Positions 63,076 through 64,000 of a stretch of DNA of 64,000 nt are shown piece by piece. Made by a program: the position numbers and the translations under genes. A model generated the notes under the pieces. The model was not told the origin of the DNA. It saw only the letters and a list, made by a program, of their open reading frames with translations, and did not search any database. This stretch comes from an uncultured Rhodobiaceae bacterium. GTDB taxonomy: Bacteria > Pseudomonadota > Alphaproteobacteria > Parvibaculales > Parvibaculaceae. The stretch's first letter is position 1, and each line of letters starts with the position of its first letter. The stretch lies in the NCBI GenBank assembly GCA_913057645.1, contig CAJXOU010000002.1:1-64000 (forward strand), written 5' to 3'.

Positions 63076-64000
63076 ATGCAAGCAATGCCGCTCCAAAGTG
63101 CCAGTTTTCCAGGCCGCGCGCCGATTGCCCTGATTACCGGCATTACGGGTCAGGATGGCGGGTATCTTGCTGCCTTCCTACTTGAGAGGGGCTATATAGT
63201 CCACGGGCTCTCGCGTGACGTGTCGCGGCTTGATCGCGGTCGGTTTGCCCATATTGTCGATCTCAACCGGCGGCTTCATCTGCATAGCTGCGATATGATC
63301 GACGCTGCTGGTCTTTCGCGGCTTCTGGAAACCGTGCGGGCCGAAGAGATCTACAATCTGGCGGCGCAAACTCACATACAAACCAGTTTCGACGACCCGG
63401 CTTATACGACCGATGTCAACGCGACGGGAGCCGTGCGCCTGTTGAACGCCCTGGTGAAGCTCGACCTCACGCACCGTACGCGCTTTTATCAGGCCTCAAG
63501 CTCGGAGATGTTCGGCGATGCGAAGGGGAAAATCCAGAACGAGGACACGCCGCTTCATCCGCTCAGCCCCTATGCGGTTGCGAAGCATGCGGCCTTCGAG
63601 GCGACCGTCAATTTCCGCGAGGCCTTCGGCGTTCACGCCTCCAATGGCATTCTCTTCAATCATGAAAGCCCTTGGAGAGGGACCAACTTTGTGACCCGGA
63701 AAATTGCACGTGCTGTTGCGATGCGTCATGCCGGAGATACAACCCCGCTAAAGCTTGGCAATCTTGATACGCGCCGGGATTGGGGCCATGCCCGGGACTA
63801 TGTCGAGGGCATGTGGCTGATGTTGCAGCGAGATGAGCCCGACGACTATGTTCTGGCGACGGGTGAGCATCACTCAGTCCGCGAGTTTGTCGAACTGGCT
63901 TTTTCTGAGACCGGACGCGATATCGTCTGGCGTGGCGAGGGGATCGAAGAGATCGGCTTCGATGCAAGCACAGGGGAAACGCTTGTTGAGGTTGATCCAG
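63076..64000 (+). CDS. GDP-mannose 4,6-dehydratase-like protein, cut by the window end
   Basis: At least 308 residues from the ATG at 63076 (or the ATG at 63085), with no stop before the window end. [24 protein letters not shown] is the nucleotide site, QASSSEMFG and SPYAVAKHAA hold the catalytic residues, and NHESPWRGTNFVTRKIARA and [17 protein letters not shown] are Gmd hallmarks. The segment after the VHG (LSRDVSRLDRGRFAHI) differs from the RRSS..NT.RID of gmd at 31142, so substrate or function may differ. Confidence 0.85.
   Translation, partial: MQAMPLQSASFPGRAPIALITGITGQDGGYLAAFLLERGYIVHGLSRDVSRLDRGRFAHIVDLNRRLHLHSCDMIDAAGLSRLLETVRAEEIYNLAAQTHIQTSFDDPAYTTDVNATGAVRLLNALVKLDLTHRTRFYQASSSEMFGDAKGKIQNEDTPLHPLSPYAVAKHAAFEATVNFREAFGVHASNGILFNHESPWRGTNFVTRKIARAVAMRHAGDTTPLKLGNLDTRRDWGHARDYVEGMWLMLQRDEPDDYVLATGEHHSVREFVELAFSETGRDIVWRGEGIEEIGFDASTGETLVEVDP

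Noticed and set aside
62904..63143. 79-codon minus-strand frame
   Set aside because: Overlaps the 5' end of the gmd-like gene and has no recognisable domain or ribosome-binding site.
1..64000. tRNA, rRNA, CRISPR array or intact insertion sequence
   Set aside because: No T-loop-like tRNA signatures in a cloverleaf context, no rRNA blocks, no regular direct-repeat/spacer pattern and no transposase motifs were found by eye.

Overview
The window is a GC-rich chromosomal contig, most likely from an alphaproteobacterium. The gene set (ADP-heptose genes, KdsD, short Wza-like exporter, BY-kinase, outer-membrane barrel, FkbM methyltransferases) fits a Parvibaculum-like or related lineage, but the genus is only a guess. 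The first 65 bases are not biological: they match a Nextera P7 sequencing adapter, so the contig starts at an assembly or library edge. No rRNA, tRNA, CRISPR array or intact insertion sequence was seen.

Layout. 1-5.5 kb: tail of a probable allophanate hydrolase, then ADP-heptose genes (gmhB, hldE, gmhA) mixed with a CPBP protease and a site-2-type metalloprotease with CBS domains. 5.5-10.7 kb: a large autotransporter and a divergent TetR regulator lying between two 107-bp imperfect direct repeats, then an AT-rich orphan membrane-anchored protein. 10.9-14.0 kb: a TetR regulator divergent from a beta-helix protein / diheme cytochrome c pair (SO_2929/SO_2930 type). 14.1-16.2 kb: an AT-rich island with a polytopic membrane protein and a von Willebrand A lipoprotein, flanked by 111-bp imperfect direct repeats made of the ends of the two neighbouring genes. 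16.2-18.4 kb: a PP-loop ATPase and kdsD.

18.5-64 kb is a very large surface-polysaccharide locus. Its left part (18.6-27.3 kb) is an export/assembly core: metallophosphatase, Wza-like lipoprotein, small secreted protein, outer-membrane barrel, Wzc-like kinase, TPR-like membrane protein and an O-antigen-ligase-type polymerase. Intergenic regions here share YTAACC motifs, and one carries a helically phased GAGTCA array. An RfaH/NusG-like antiterminator (27.8 kb) is followed by a strong hairpin and an ops/JUMPstart-like element in front of the long rightward gene run. That run makes nucleotide sugars (uronate-type dehydrogenase and epimerase, gmd and GDP-perosamine synthase) and then carries glycosyltransferases, a CapK-like adenylating enzyme, acyl- and methyltransferases, flippase and polymerase. 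Between 41.7 and 43.6 kb are decayed 5' fragments of a glycosyltransferase and an aminotransferase whose intact homologues are in the same locus.

49.7-55.9 kb holds a bi-domain oxidoreductase, wecB, a heparinase-like lyase and a WbuB-like transferase. They converge on a leftward set: initiating glycosyl-1-phosphate transferase, ugd and the dTDP-rhamnose genes rmlA, rmlD, rmlB and rmlC. The window ends in a broken gmd remnant beside a second gmd-like gene cut by the window edge. Together the genes predict a repeat-unit polysaccharide containing uronic acid, rhamnose and a perosamine-type sugar, with O-methyl and O-acyl decorations. It would be built on a lipid carrier, flipped and polymerised Wzx/Wzy-style, and exported through a Wza/Wzc-like machine.
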